40,156 nt of DNA from CAZMUQ01 sp964569845 (lineage in GTDB: Archaea; Thermoproteota; Bathyarchaeia; Hecatellales; Hecatellaceae), in contig CAZMUQ010000010.1 of NCBI GenBank assembly GCA_964569845.1, positions 1 through 40,156 of the forward strand, written 5' to 3'. Below the pieces are notes generated by a model, which saw only the letters and a program-made list of their open reading frames with translations, was not told the origin of the DNA and did not search any database. Position numbers and translations under genes: made by a program. Of this stretch, positions 6,487-14,867 are shown in pieces (position 1 is the first letter of the stretch; every line of letters starts with the position of its first letter).

Positions 6487-7815
6487 TTAGCGGGTAATCA
6501 TTTGGCTTGGCAGCCAAAGAGCTAGTTGCGGGAAAAAGTACAGTAAAGCTATGGTTATAAACATCATAATTATGAATGGTATAGAGCCTCTTAAAACATC
6601 AGTTAATGGAATATCTGGTGCAATACCCTTAATAATGTAAAGGTTTAATCCTACAGGTGGCGTAATTAAACCTGCTTCCATGTTAATTGTAACAACAACA
6701 CCAAACCATATTGGATCAAATCCTGCAGCCAATATAACTGGGTGAAGAATTGGACAAAGGATAAGTATAATAGCAACAGGAGGCATAAAGCATCCAAAAA
6801 AAAGTAAAAGTAAATTTATAACTATCATTAAACCCCATGGTGGAAGGTTTAAAGCTACAATAGCATTTGCTATAGTTTGGGAAACGTAAAGTTTATTTAA
6901 AACTACACCAAAAAGGTAGGCTGTAGCAATTATCATCATAATCATAACACTATCCTGAGTTGCATCTTCAAGAATTTCTATGTAATTTCTTATGGATGTA
7001 CGGTAAATTATACCAACAAGAATTAAGGCTGCAATAGCTCCAACAGCAGCACATTCACTAGGAGTAGCCAATCCTAAGTAAAGAGAACCCATAATGATAA
7101 ATATTAAAAGTATAAAGGGTAAAACCTTTGGAAGTATAATAAATTTCTCCTTCCAAGTATAACCTTTAAATGGTTCAACAGTATGAGACATTTGAAGTGA
7201 AGCTTTTTTAGATTCCCGGTAGTAGGTTAGAATAGTCCACGTACTAAACAAACCTGTCAATATTAGCCCGGGGATAACACCTGCAATAAAAAGTTTACCT
7301 ATAGATGTTTCTGTAGCAATACCGTAAACTATCATGGTAACACTTGGAGGTATAAGAATTCCAAGAGTACCTCCAGCAGCAATTACACCAGTAGCAAGCC
7401 TGTTAGAGTATCCTCTTTTTCTCATCTCAGGAATACCCATCTTCCCTATAGCTGCTGCTGTAGCTGGACTTGAACCACAAAGTGCTGCAAAAATTGCACA
7501 TGAAACAATATTTGTTACACCAATACCTCCTGGAAGCCTATAAAGCCATCTATGAACAGCCTCATAAAGGTCATCACTTGCCCTAGAACGGCCAATAGCT
7601 GTACCAAGCAATATGAATAAGGGTATAGCAAGCAAGCCAAACTCACTAAGCCCCTCAAATATTCTTAGAGAAATAAGGTTAAGCTCAGCAGGATTCATTA
7701 AGAGAACTATAAATAATAGGGAAACAAAACCTAAAGCAAAAGCAATAGGCATACCACTTAAAAGGAAGATTAAAGCAACAAGAAAAACTATAATTCCAAG
7801 TATAAGTAAGTCCAC
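6487..7815 (-). CDS. dctM: TRAP transporter large permease (DctM)
   Basis: The 442-aa membrane protein of the DctM family carries the substrate path of a tripartite ATP-independent periplasmic transporter. About 12 hydrophobic helices are visible. Family signatures include 'SGMPIAFALGFVSLLFIVLL' at the N-terminus, 'GLLAIPLFILLGTAIGRS' near residue 58, 'CGSSPATAAAIGKMGIPEM' near 112 and 'LGILIPPSVTMIVYGIATE' near 150. 'NMEAGLITPPVGLNLYIIKG' near 378 is the second sodium/substrate hairpin. GTG 7815 follows GGTGGAAAG on the minus strand. It is the last gene of tatC-tatA-dctP-dctQ-dctM, 19 bp after dctQ. Substrates in the family are mostly organic acids. Confidence 0.93.
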   Translation of the reverse strand: MDLLILGIIVFLVALIFLLSGMPIAFALGFVSLLFIVLLMNPAELNLISLRIFEGLSEFGLLAIPLFILLGTAIGRSRASDDLYEAVHRWLYRLPGGIGVTNIVSCAIFAALCGSSPATAAAIGKMGIPEMRKRGYSNRLATGVIAAGGTLGILIPPSVTMIVYGIATETSIGKLFIAGVIPGLILTGLFSTWTILTYYRESKKASLQMSHTVEPFKGYTWKEKFIILPKVLPFILLIFIIMGSLYLGLATPSECAAVGAIAALILVGIIYRTSIRNYIEILEDATQDSVMIMMIIATAYLFGVVLNKLYVSQTIANAIVALNLPPWGLMIVINLLLLFFGCFMPPVAIILILCPILHPVILAAGFDPIWFGVVVTINMEAGLITPPVGLNLYIIKGIAPDIPLTDVLRGSIPFIIMMFITIALLYFFPQLALWLPSQMITR

Positions 7816-7834
7816 CTTTCCACCTCACCCTTCC

Positions 7835-8386
7835 CTAATATGCAGCTTTTGCTTCTGGAGGAAGCTCCTTAACAACCTCCTCAGGTTTTTTAAGAATCAA
7901 CTCCGCAATGTAAACTATATATTGTAGTGCTAAAAGAATCATTCCAAGAGGTATGAATGCGTAGGGGATTGCGAGTGGAGGATTCCAGAGAGTTCCAGAC
8001 CTCCAACCTAAGCGGTATGCATCCCACCACATTATCAAACCTTTCCATGCAACTACAATAACAAAGATTAAGGATAATATGGAGCCTGCTATTAAAAGCC
8101 TATGCCTAACTTTGGGAGGTAAAAGCCTTATTACCAGCTCTATATTTATATGGGAACCATGCTTTAGCCCATAACCAGCACCAACAAGTGTAACAAACAT
8201 AATAAGGTAGATTGATGATTCTATCTCCCAAATAGTTGGAATTCTAAAAATATACCTAACAAGCACCTCATAAACCAAAATAATACCGGCAACAACAAGA
8301 AAAATAAAACATATTCTACCAACAATCTCGTTTATCCAATCTATGATAGAAAAAAATATATTTTTTTTACCATTTTTTTTAGTCAT
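7835..8386 (-). CDS. dctQ: TRAP transporter small permease (DctQ)
   Basis: The 183-aa protein has four predicted membrane helices (about residues 18-38, 55-75, 93-115 and 142-162). Its DctQ-family segments are 'VYEVLVRYIFRIPTIWEIE' and 'GYGLKHGSHINIELVIRLLP', the conserved H-x-x-hE/D-hh motif. It pairs with DctM as the membrane module. GGAGG lies just upstream of the ATG at 8386. It sits between dctP and dctM in the usual P-Q-M order, about 100 bp after dctP. Confidence 0.92.
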   Translation of the reverse strand: MTKKNGKKNIFFSIIDWINEIVGRICFIFLVVAGIILVYEVLVRYIFRIPTIWEIESSIYLIMFVTLVGAGYGLKHGSHINIELVIRLLPPKVRHRLLIAGSILSLIFVIVVAWKGLIMWWDAYRLGWRSGTLWNPPLAIPYAFIPLGMILLALQYIVYIAELILKKPEEVVKELPPEAKAAY

Positions 8387-8489
8387 AGTTTAGCCTCCAT
8401 CAATAATAGCTCTATCTTTGGATAAACTAAATTTAATATATCTAATAGATATCGCAGGACTATGTACATAAAAATTTTGGTTTGGAGAT

Positions 8490-9575
8490 TTATGGTTTTA
8501 CTTTTAACGCTAAATCTAAAAGCTCCTTACCACCTTCAACAGTTTCTGAGAAAGCTTTCCATGCTGTATCTTTTGCAGCTTCAGCCCAAGCATCCCATTC
8601 ATCCTTAGTCATATCATGAACTTCTACACCTTTCTCCTCAAAGAAGTCTGCAGTTTTCTTATCATACTTCTTTAACTCCTCAGCTAGCCAAACATTAAGC
8701 TCATCTGAAACCTTCAATATAGCATCCTGCTGGTCTGGTGTTAAGCTATTCCATGTTGGCATACCTATTACTAAAGGTTCCAGCATAAACCAGATAGCAT
8801 AACCCTTTCTTGGAGAGTTATAGTAGTTTAATACCTCATAAAGCCTGTAAGAGTAGAATGATGTTGAAGATGTTAAGCATGCATCCAAAACCTTTGTTTG
8901 AAGCGCATGGTAAAGTTCTGATGAAGGCATGCTTGTAATAGCTGCACCAAGCTCATGTAACATATGCTCAAACATTTTACCTGCAGCCCTCATTTTTAAA
9001 CCTTTAACATCCTCAGGCCAAATTATTGGATGCGGAACACTCCCAATACCACCAGCAAACCAAGCACCATACCATACAAGCAACTTTATTCCATTTTTCT
9101 CACATATTTCTTGAAGCTTCTTACCTATTTCAGCATCTTTCCACTTCATTCCATGGTCAACATTTGTAATAGTACAGGGCATAAGAGTTATTGAAAACTG
9201 TGGAACTTTACCTGAAGCATAATCTAACGGGTAAACTGATAGGTCAAGTGCACCTTCAACTAAGGCATCATACTGCTCCTTAGGCTTGTAAAGAGATTTA
9301 GCAGGATAAATCTCAAATTTTAAGGTACCATCAGTTTCCTCCTCAACCCTCTGGGCAAATTTCTCACAAAGAATATGTCTAACATCACCAACTGCAAATT
9401 GGTGAGATATTTTTAAGGTTCTTGGTTTAGGTTTTGCTGGAGTAGGAGGAGCAGGAGGCTTTTGAGTAGCTTGCCAAGCAGCATAACCACCCACACCAAC
9501 AACAGCAGCAGCAATAATAGCAGCAACACCATACTTTAGAAACTTTCTACGTGAGGTATCAACACCACTTGACAT
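8490..9575 (-). CDS. dctP: TRAP transporter solute-binding protein (DctP) with Tat signal peptide
   Basis: The 361-aa extracytoplasmic binding protein opens with a textbook twin-arginine signal: TSRRKFLK, then a hydrophobic alanine/valine stretch to about residue 30, then a Pro/Ala/Lys-rich linker and the mature domain from 'RTLKISHQFAVGDVRHILCE'. Further DctP signatures are 'RVEEETDGTLKFEIYPAKSL', 'GLKMRAAGKMFEHMLHELGA' and 'MPSSELYHALQTKVLDA'. There is no lipobox cysteine after the helix. Because the signal is Tat-type, the protein should be exported folded by the TatA/TatC pair encoded directly upstream. Membrane anchoring could come from an uncleaved signal helix. ATG 9575 follows GGAGG. 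The gap to tatA is about 107 bp. Confidence 0.93.
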   Translation of the reverse strand: MSSGVDTSRRKFLKYGVAAIIAAAVVGVGGYAAWQATQKPPAPPTPAKPKPRTLKISHQFAVGDVRHILCEKFAQRVEEETDGTLKFEIYPAKSLYKPKEQYDALVEGALDLSVYPLDYASGKVPQFSITLMPCTITNVDHGMKWKDAEIGKKLQEICEKNGIKLLVWYGAWFAGGIGSVPHPIIWPEDVKGLKMRAAGKMFEHMLHELGAAITSMPSSELYHALQTKVLDACLTSSTSFYSYRLYEVLNYYNSPRKGYAIWFMLEPLVIGMPTWNSLTPDQQDAILKVSDELNVWLAEELKKYDKKTADFFEEKGVEVHDMTKDEWDAWAEAAKDTAWKAFSETVEGGKELLDLALKVKP

Positions 9576-9682
9576 AAAAAATTAACCTCCTAGATAGTTT
9601 ACTTAATCTCTTAAGAAAGAAGAGATATTTAATCTTTTCCCCCATCAATCTTAAATTTAATCTAAAAATTTAAAGTTAAATT

Positions 9683-9991
9683 TTATTGTTGAAGCTTCTT
9701 AATTATTTCATCCCTAAGTTCATCATTTGTTTTTCCTTCTGATTCTATCCCAAGTTCTTTAGCAAGTTTAACAAGCTTTTCCCTTGACTCTAAATCTATA
9801 GTTTGGGATTGCTGTTGTTTTGGTTTTTTTATAGGTTCCTCTTTTAATTCTTTTTCAATCTCCATTTTTCCACGTTCAAATTCCATTTTAGCTCTTCCAA
9901 GAGCTCTTGCAAGTTCAGGTATCTTTTTTGCTCCAAAAATTAATATTAATGCAAGGAAAATCAGAATAAGCCATTCCTGCCCAACAATCAA
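9683..9991 (-). CDS. tatA: Sec-independent translocase subunit TatA
   Basis: The 102-aa protein has an N-terminal membrane helix ('WLILIFLALILIFGAKKIPE', including the conserved F-G-x-x-K-[IL]-P hinge), an amphipathic helix ('LARALGRAKMEFERGK') and a charged cytoplasmic tail. That tail ends in a short SAP-like helix-extension-helix ('LVKLAKELGIESEGKTNDE'), an unusual addition to TatA. It oligomerises to form the translocation path for folded Tat substrates such as the adjacent DctP. The TTG start is supported by GGTGAT upstream on the minus strand. It follows tatC by about 80 bp. Confidence 0.92.
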   Translation of the reverse strand: MIVGQEWLILIFLALILIFGAKKIPELARALGRAKMEFERGKMEIEKELKEEPIKKPKQQQSQTIDLESREKLVKLAKELGIESEGKTNDELRDEIIKKLQQ

Positions 9992-10070
9992 AATTTATCA
10001 CCAGCTAGGATCGCCGCAAATTTTAATTGACACTAATAATATTTAGGATAGTAATATTTAACTTTTTAAC

Positions 10071-10898
10071 TTAAGCTTTTTCTTCTATACTTTTTGGAAG
10101 AAGACTAAAACCTTTTACTGAGAGGACATATCCAAGTAGGTATAGTATGATAAGGGGTAGTGCAACAATACACATCGTAATACCACTACCATCTGGAGTA
10201 ATAGCTGCACCAAAAACAAAAAATGCAAAAATAGCTATTCTAAGATATTCTCTCCAAGTTTTTGGTTCAACAATCCCCAAAGATGAAAGTACAATCATAA
10301 TTATAGGTAGTTGGAAAGCTAAGCCAAAGCTTACAAGAAAGAATATGACAAAGGACATAAAGCTTTCAATTGTAAGGAATGTTGCTATTTGAAGAGCAAA
10401 ACCATACCTATAAAGGAAGAAGATAATGAAAGGTATAAGAACATAATACGAAAAAACACAACCAGCAATAAAAAGTATTGTTGATGGAAGTATAAGCTTA
10501 ATTATAAGCTTTTTTTCATGAGGATATAAACCTGGAGCAATAAAACTTATAACTTCATAAACTATTACAGGCATACCAAAAACTATGCCAAGAAAAATTG
10601 AAACATAAAGTATAGCTGTAATTGCTTCTGCAGGTGTTGTTTGAATAAGCCTTACACCCTCAGGAAGCAGATCCTGCTGAAGCTTTCTTAAAAAATCAGC
10701 TGCAATACTGTTGAATATTTCAGGGTAGGGGTAATAGTAAGCAATATGGTTGTAAAATTCTGCTTTCCGAATTTTAAACATAAAGAAGAAGATTGTTAAA
10801 AAACCAACAACTATAAATATACGTATTAGTCTCATCCGTAATTCATCAAGATGATCTAAAATACTTCTTTCCTTACCACCACTTTCCCCCTTTACCAA
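10071..10898 (-). CDS. tatC: Sec-independent translocase subunit TatC
   Basis: The 275-aa integral membrane protein has six helices. The N-terminal Tat-receptor motif is 'SILDHLDELRMRLIRIFIVV' at about residues 13-32 (family h-x-HL-x-ELRxRL). Later signatures are 'GMPVIVYEVISFIAPGLYPHEKK' in two parts near 108-130 and 'SFGLAFQLPIIMIVLSSLGIV' near 190, where the conserved F-x-x-[EQ]-x-P appears as F-Q-L-P. The loop after helix 1 (residues 44-80) is longer than in bacterial TatC, as often in archaea. The TTG start follows GGTGGG on the minus strand. It heads the tat-TRAP gene row and is divergent from the UPF0282 gene across 180-200 bp of promoter DNA in which no gene is seen. Confidence 0.94.
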   Translation of the reverse strand: MVKGESGGKERSILDHLDELRMRLIRIFIVVGFLTIFFFMFKIRKAEFYNHIAYYYPYPEIFNSIAADFLRKLQQDLLPEGVRLIQTTPAEAITAILYVSIFLGIVFGMPVIVYEVISFIAPGLYPHEKKLIIKLILPSTILFIAGCVFSYYVLIPFIIFFLYRYGFALQIATFLTIESFMSFVIFFLVSFGLAFQLPIIMIVLSSLGIVEPKTWREYLRIAIFAFFVFGAAITPDGSGITMCIVALPLIILYLLGYVLSVKGFSLLPKSIEEKA

Positions 10899-11098
10899 TT
10901 TCCCACCATCAATAAAAAGTTAACATTTAAATTGTGAAGGCTAATTTTTAAGCTGATCATAACAGTAAATATTTAGGCAATCTTCTATATTTAACGAGAA
11001 ACCAGAAACTTTAAACTTTACTGAATGATGGCTAAAATTAAAGTTTAAGCTTAATATGGCTTAAAATAAGCTAAGCTTAAATGTTGAAGGGGCTAAAC

Positions 11099-12148
11099 TT
11101 GGAGAAAATATTATTCAAACCTGTATGGTTTGATTCTTTAGGTGCTAAATCCTCATGCACTCTCATACGTACACCAGATGTAAGAATTCTTATAGATCCA
11201 GGTGTTGCTATCATGCACCCAGGTTTTCCAGCATCACAAGAAAAGAAGGTTTTCTGGTTTGAAAAAGGGCTTGCAGCTATAAGGTCTGCAGCTAAGAAAG
11301 CTGACATTATAGTTATCTCCCATTACCATTATGACCATTTTATAGACTTTGAAAAAGAAATTTATCAGGGTAAAATTGTTTTAGCTAAAAATCCTAACAT
11401 ATTTATTAATGATTCTCAAAGAGGTAGAGCTGAAGCTTTTTTTAAGCATCTTTATGAAGCTTTTGGAGCTAAAAAGTTTGAGGAAGTTCTTGAAAAGCCA
11501 AAAAGCGGGGAATATGAAGACCCAACAAGAAGTTTAGCTATATGTATGAAAAAAGATTTTAAAGATTATAGTGAAAGAAGAAGGGTTCTGCTTAATCAAG
11601 GTAGAAAATGGTTTTTTCAGAGAGTTAAAAAATGGAATAGGTATAGGTGGATACCTGAATTAGACTTGGATAAAGTTAAAGTTAGGTTTCCAGAAGGAAA
11701 AGAATTTAGTTTTGGAGATACAAGATTAAAATTTACTTCACCCCTTTTCCACGGTATTGAATTTTCAAGAGTTGGATGGGTTTTTTCAACAATTGTTGAA
11801 TATGGTAATATGAAGCTTATTCACTCCTCAGATTTAAATGGACCTATAATTGAAGATTATGCTGAAATAATTGTAAGAGAAGATCCTGATATACTAATCT
11901 TAGATGGTCCTATGACCTATATGCTTGGCTATACATTAAACATGACAAATTTTAGAAGAACTGTTGAAAATGCCTTAAAAATTGTTGAAGAAACAAAAGC
12001 TAAAATAATTATCTATGACCACCACCTACCAAGAGAACCAAAATTTAGGGAAAGAACAATAGAAGTATGGGAAAAAGCCAAAAAATTAGGAAAGAAAATC
12101 TATACTGCAGCTGAATTTCTAGGGAAAAAGCCTGCTGTTCTCTCTTAA
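11099..12148 (+). CDS. UPF0282 metallo-beta-lactamase-fold hydrolase
   Basis: The protein is about 349 aa and of archaeal UPF0282 type: 'FKPVWFDSLGAKSSCTLIRT' at the N-terminus, 'DVRILIDPGVAIMHPGFPAS', then the metal motif 'IVISHYHYDHF' (HxHxDH). Further ligands are probably 'SSDLNGP' and the C-terminal 'IIYDHHLPREPKFRERTIEV'. The family is widespread in archaea and uncharacterised, with some resemblance to nuclease-type MBL proteins. The start is uncertain. TTG 11099 has GAAGGGG 6 nt upstream, while the in-frame ATG at 11081 has no ribosome-binding site, so the shorter form is preferred. It overlaps the next gene tail-to-tail by 4 bp. Confidence 0.85.
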   Translation: MEKILFKPVWFDSLGAKSSCTLIRTPDVRILIDPGVAIMHPGFPASQEKKVFWFEKGLAAIRSAAKKADIIVISHYHYDHFIDFEKEIYQGKIVLAKNPNIFINDSQRGRAEAFFKHLYEAFGAKKFEEVLEKPKSGEYEDPTRSLAICMKKDFKDYSERRRVLLNQGRKWFFQRVKKWNRYRWIPELDLDKVKVRFPEGKEFSFGDTRLKFTSPLFHGIEFSRVGWVFSTIVEYGNMKLIHSSDLNGPIIEDYAEIIVREDPDILILDGPMTYMLGYTLNMTNFRRTVENALKIVEETKAKIIIYDHHLPREPKFRERTIEVWEKAKKLGKKIYTAAEFLGKKPAVLS

Positions 12149-13359
12149 GCCGCAGAACCGGATTTTTTAGGTTGAGATTTAGATTTTTCCTGAAGTTTTT
12201 TAAGCTCACTTCTAATTTCCTCTACAAGCTTAGTAATTTCATTTTCCCTTTTTTCTTCAATATCCTTAACCGCAACTACCTTAAAATTTTTCTTAAAACC
12301 TCCCATTGGAAATGTTAAAGTAGAAGATGAAGATGTTAAAGGTTTCTTACCGTTAACCTTAAATTCTTTTTCAATTTCAGCAGATACTTTTTCTGGATTT
12401 GGAATTGATTGGAAACCTAGCTTTTGTAATTGTCCAATCTTCTCTTCACCTTTATTGTTAGCACCCTTCTTTTCGTTCTTCTCTTCTAGTATAGATACGC
12501 CTTTACTATTTTTTTCCTGAAAATCACTTTTATCCGGCTTCTGACATTTAAACTCTAGGTTTGTTTGAGAAGAATCTAAAGGCTGTTGAAAAAATGCTTC
12601 AATTTGAAATGTTATTTTAAATGTGAAGTATAAAGTTAAAGCTATTGATAAACCAAAAAAGAATTCCAGAATCGGGAGATTGTTAAGATAACCATTTAAA
12701 AGATTTAATGTAAAAAGTTCTAGAACTGTTAAAACAACAGCAAATCTAGCAATAAAAACATTCCTAGAGTATCTTAAGGCTTTATCTAAAACATTGTTTG
12801 GGAGACTAATTGTATTAAAATTCCCATTTACCGTTAAAAAATTGTTTAAAGCAGTGAGATACCTACCATAACTTCCACAAACCTTCTCAATGATTACAAT
12901 TGAAAAGATAGATAAGCATAAAAGTAAAATTGTTATTGAATTTATTCCATAAAAGCTTTTATCACCTATGATTGTTTTAGTTGTAATAGAGGCTAGGAGA
13001 GTAAAAATTAATGGCAGATCTGAGGTATTAAGAAGACTTAAGTTGAAATCTTCATCTAAATGCTTAAGTTGCTCATGACTGGCACTTAATTCCCCAGTTA
13101 AGCTTAAATTTCTTAAAATATATCTAAGAACGTCAGTAATGATGATAAAGTACTCTAAAAACATGATAAACACTGTAATAACCAGCAATAACACTAGGAT
13201 AGTAGCTACATTATAATACAAGTTTGAGAAAAATAGTATTGTAACGGTTGTAAGACTAAACAAGATTGCAACACCAATAACTGCAACAAAAACAACTTTT
13301 TCCCTTACGAGTTTCATGTCAAATTTGGGTAATTTTGACAATATTACCTTCTTCAACAA
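12145..13359 (-). CDS. Unrecognised membrane protein with coiled-coil tail at the end of the arl operon
   Basis: I do not recognise a family for this 404-aa protein. About six hydrophobic helices are visible (for example 'VVFVAVIGVAILFSLTTVTI' near residue 27, 'VATILVLLLVITVFIMFLEY' near 52, and others near 115, 145, 212 and 238). A long charged, probably cytoplasmic tail follows from about residue 265, with a final coiled-coil segment (roughly 365-395, 'ITKLVEEIRSELKKLQEK') and a Lys/Ser-rich end. The TTG start follows GGGG and lies 11 bp after arlJ on the same strand, so it should be co-transcribed with arlH-I-J. Position suggests a role at the archaellum base, and this is inference only. 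ORF integrity is good. Confidence 0.8.
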   Translation of the reverse strand: MLKKVILSKLPKFDMKLVREKVVFVAVIGVAILFSLTTVTILFFSNLYYNVATILVLLLVITVFIMFLEYFIIITDVLRYILRNLSLTGELSASHEQLKHLDEDFNLSLLNTSDLPLIFTLLASITTKTIIGDKSFYGINSITILLLCLSIFSIVIIEKVCGSYGRYLTALNNFLTVNGNFNTISLPNNVLDKALRYSRNVFIARFAVVLTVLELFTLNLLNGYLNNLPILEFFFGLSIALTLYFTFKITFQIEAFFQQPLDSSQTNLEFKCQKPDKSDFQEKNSKGVSILEEKNEKKGANNKGEEKIGQLQKLGFQSIPNPEKVSAEIEKEFKVNGKKPLTSSSSTLTFPMGGFKKNFKVVAVKDIEEKRENEITKLVEEIRSELKKLQEKSKSQPKKSGSAA

Positions 13360-13370
13360 TAAGCTACCCC

Positions 13371-14855
13371 TTAACCTGTAAGTATAGAGAATAGATAGTT
13401 AGATGTAGCTTGATTTACAAAATTGTAAATTAAACTTCCACATGTTAGGAGAAGTCCAATATAAAATATTAGGGTAAAGCGTGAATCACCCTCAACAGAA
13501 TATAAAGTTATAGCATTATTTATTGAGAAGACGATAATCATCAGCAAAAAGTATATGTCAATAAACTCTATTGGGAGAGTTAAAGTGATAGGAGAAGCTA
13601 CAGCAGCGACACTTGAAAAAGTAGTAAGAAGACTAAAAAAACCACCAACAACAGCCATAACACCGCACATAGCGATATGAAGAGGAACAACAATTCCAGT
13701 TAAGTATGAAACAACCTGGTATCTTTGTCTCCTAATTGTTGTATAGATAAAATATAATGATTCAAGCATCCTTGAAACTTCACTTACATCACCACCCCTT
13801 TGTAAAACATCAACAAAAATTCCATTAACACGCCGTATAAGTTCACTATCAACCTCTGTTTCAAAACTCCACCAAGCTATAGTTGAATCAATGCGGAAGT
13901 TTAGCTTACTGTATAATCTTTTTATTGGATTATTTAAGGGTCCATAATTAACGTTTAAAGCATCCTTTAATGCGGTTTTTACAGGAACTTTTGCAGCACA
14001 TATTGAAGCTACCTGCCTAAGAAAAAATGGATAGAAATCTTCACAACGCTTAACTTTAGCAACATAACGTTTACCAAGCAAACCTGCAACTAAGAGAGGA
14101 AAACCTGAAAATGCAGCACCATAGAAAGGATGATAGGAAACAGAGGTCATAATAATTATGGGGAAAGAGGAAGTAATTATAGAAATAATACCTATTAAGT
14201 TTAAAATTTTACGCTTAAAGGGTTTAGTTTCCCCTTTTGCTAAAACTTCATCAGGTCTTGCAACATTAAACATAACCCATGAAAACATAATAAGAGTTGT
14301 AGAAATTGTTGCTGTTACAAGTACAGCTAAAGGTAACATGGTTTCAAGTGAATATAGAAGGCCAAGCATAAGAGTTATTAAACATATAAATGTGGCTGAG
14401 GAAAGAACTGAAACATAAGCATCACTTAAATGCTTCAGCTTACCCATCATTCGCTCCCTATCTTCAGAGTAGGATGCAATAAAGTTGTTATATTCCCTAG
14501 ACATAAAAAGTTCAAAAGGTTCTCCTGAGCGTATAGATCTAGCCATACGAGAAAGAAGCTCCCTAAAAACTTTTGAAGGAGATTCTTTACCTACGGCTTC
14601 ACATGCTAATGCATGCTCATAACGCCAACCCTCAGTTAAAATTCTAATCTTCATAAAGAAGCTACTAATATCCTTAAATACGCGTTTTTCTGAAGCAAAT
14701 TTAAAAATATAAGTTCGAGGAATACGAGCAGTAGCAATAGACCAAAGGTAAAGTAAAAAAAATGGAAGCTCACTCTCAATATTATATTTTTTTACTGATA
14801 ACCCTTTAAGCTTAGAAAAAATCGATAATCCTTTAGGGTTGAGCTTTAAAGTCAA
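13371..14855 (-). CDS. arlJ: Archaellum membrane platform protein ArlJ (FlaJ)
   Basis: The 494-aa polytopic protein is the archaellum assembly and rotation platform, homologous to type II/IV secretion GspF/TadC. It begins with a cytoplasmic region (residues 1-150) containing 'RILTEGWRYEHALACEAVGK' and 'LLSRMARSIRSGEPFELFM', the T2SF-domain repeat. A matching repeat is at about 265-370 ('FYPFFLRQVASICAAKVPVK' and 'QRGGDVSEVSRMLESLYFI'). Membrane helices flank these, with a cluster of three or four at the C-terminus. It anchors the hexameric ATPase ArlI, whose gene lies 12 bp upstream. The length is normal for archaeal FlaJ (480-560). Confidence 0.9.
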   Translation of the reverse strand: MTLKLNPKGLSIFSKLKGLSVKKYNIESELPFFLLYLWSIATARIPRTYIFKFASEKRVFKDISSFFMKIRILTEGWRYEHALACEAVGKESPSKVFRELLSRMARSIRSGEPFELFMSREYNNFIASYSEDRERMMGKLKHLSDAYVSVLSSATFICLITLMLGLLYSLETMLPLAVLVTATISTTLIMFSWVMFNVARPDEVLAKGETKPFKRKILNLIGIISIITSSFPIIIMTSVSYHPFYGAAFSGFPLLVAGLLGKRYVAKVKRCEDFYPFFLRQVASICAAKVPVKTALKDALNVNYGPLNNPIKRLYSKLNFRIDSTIAWWSFETEVDSELIRRVNGIFVDVLQRGGDVSEVSRMLESLYFIYTTIRRQRYQVVSYLTGIVVPLHIAMCGVMAVVGGFFSLLTTFSSVAAVASPITLTLPIEFIDIYFLLMIIVFSINNAITLYSVEGDSRFTLIFYIGLLLTCGSLIYNFVNQATSNYLFSILTG

Positions 14856-14867
14856 CAGCTCAACCTC

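Noticed and set aside
8490..9575. DctP as a lipoprotein
   Set aside because: No cysteine lipobox follows the signal helix. The twin-arginine motif and Pro/Lys linker explain the N-terminus.
14158..14418. Opposite-strand ORF of 86 codons within arlJ, and similar long antisense frames within dctM, cheA, tatC and TauE
   Set aside because: They lie wholly within strongly supported genes, have no family features and reflect codon bias on the coding strand.
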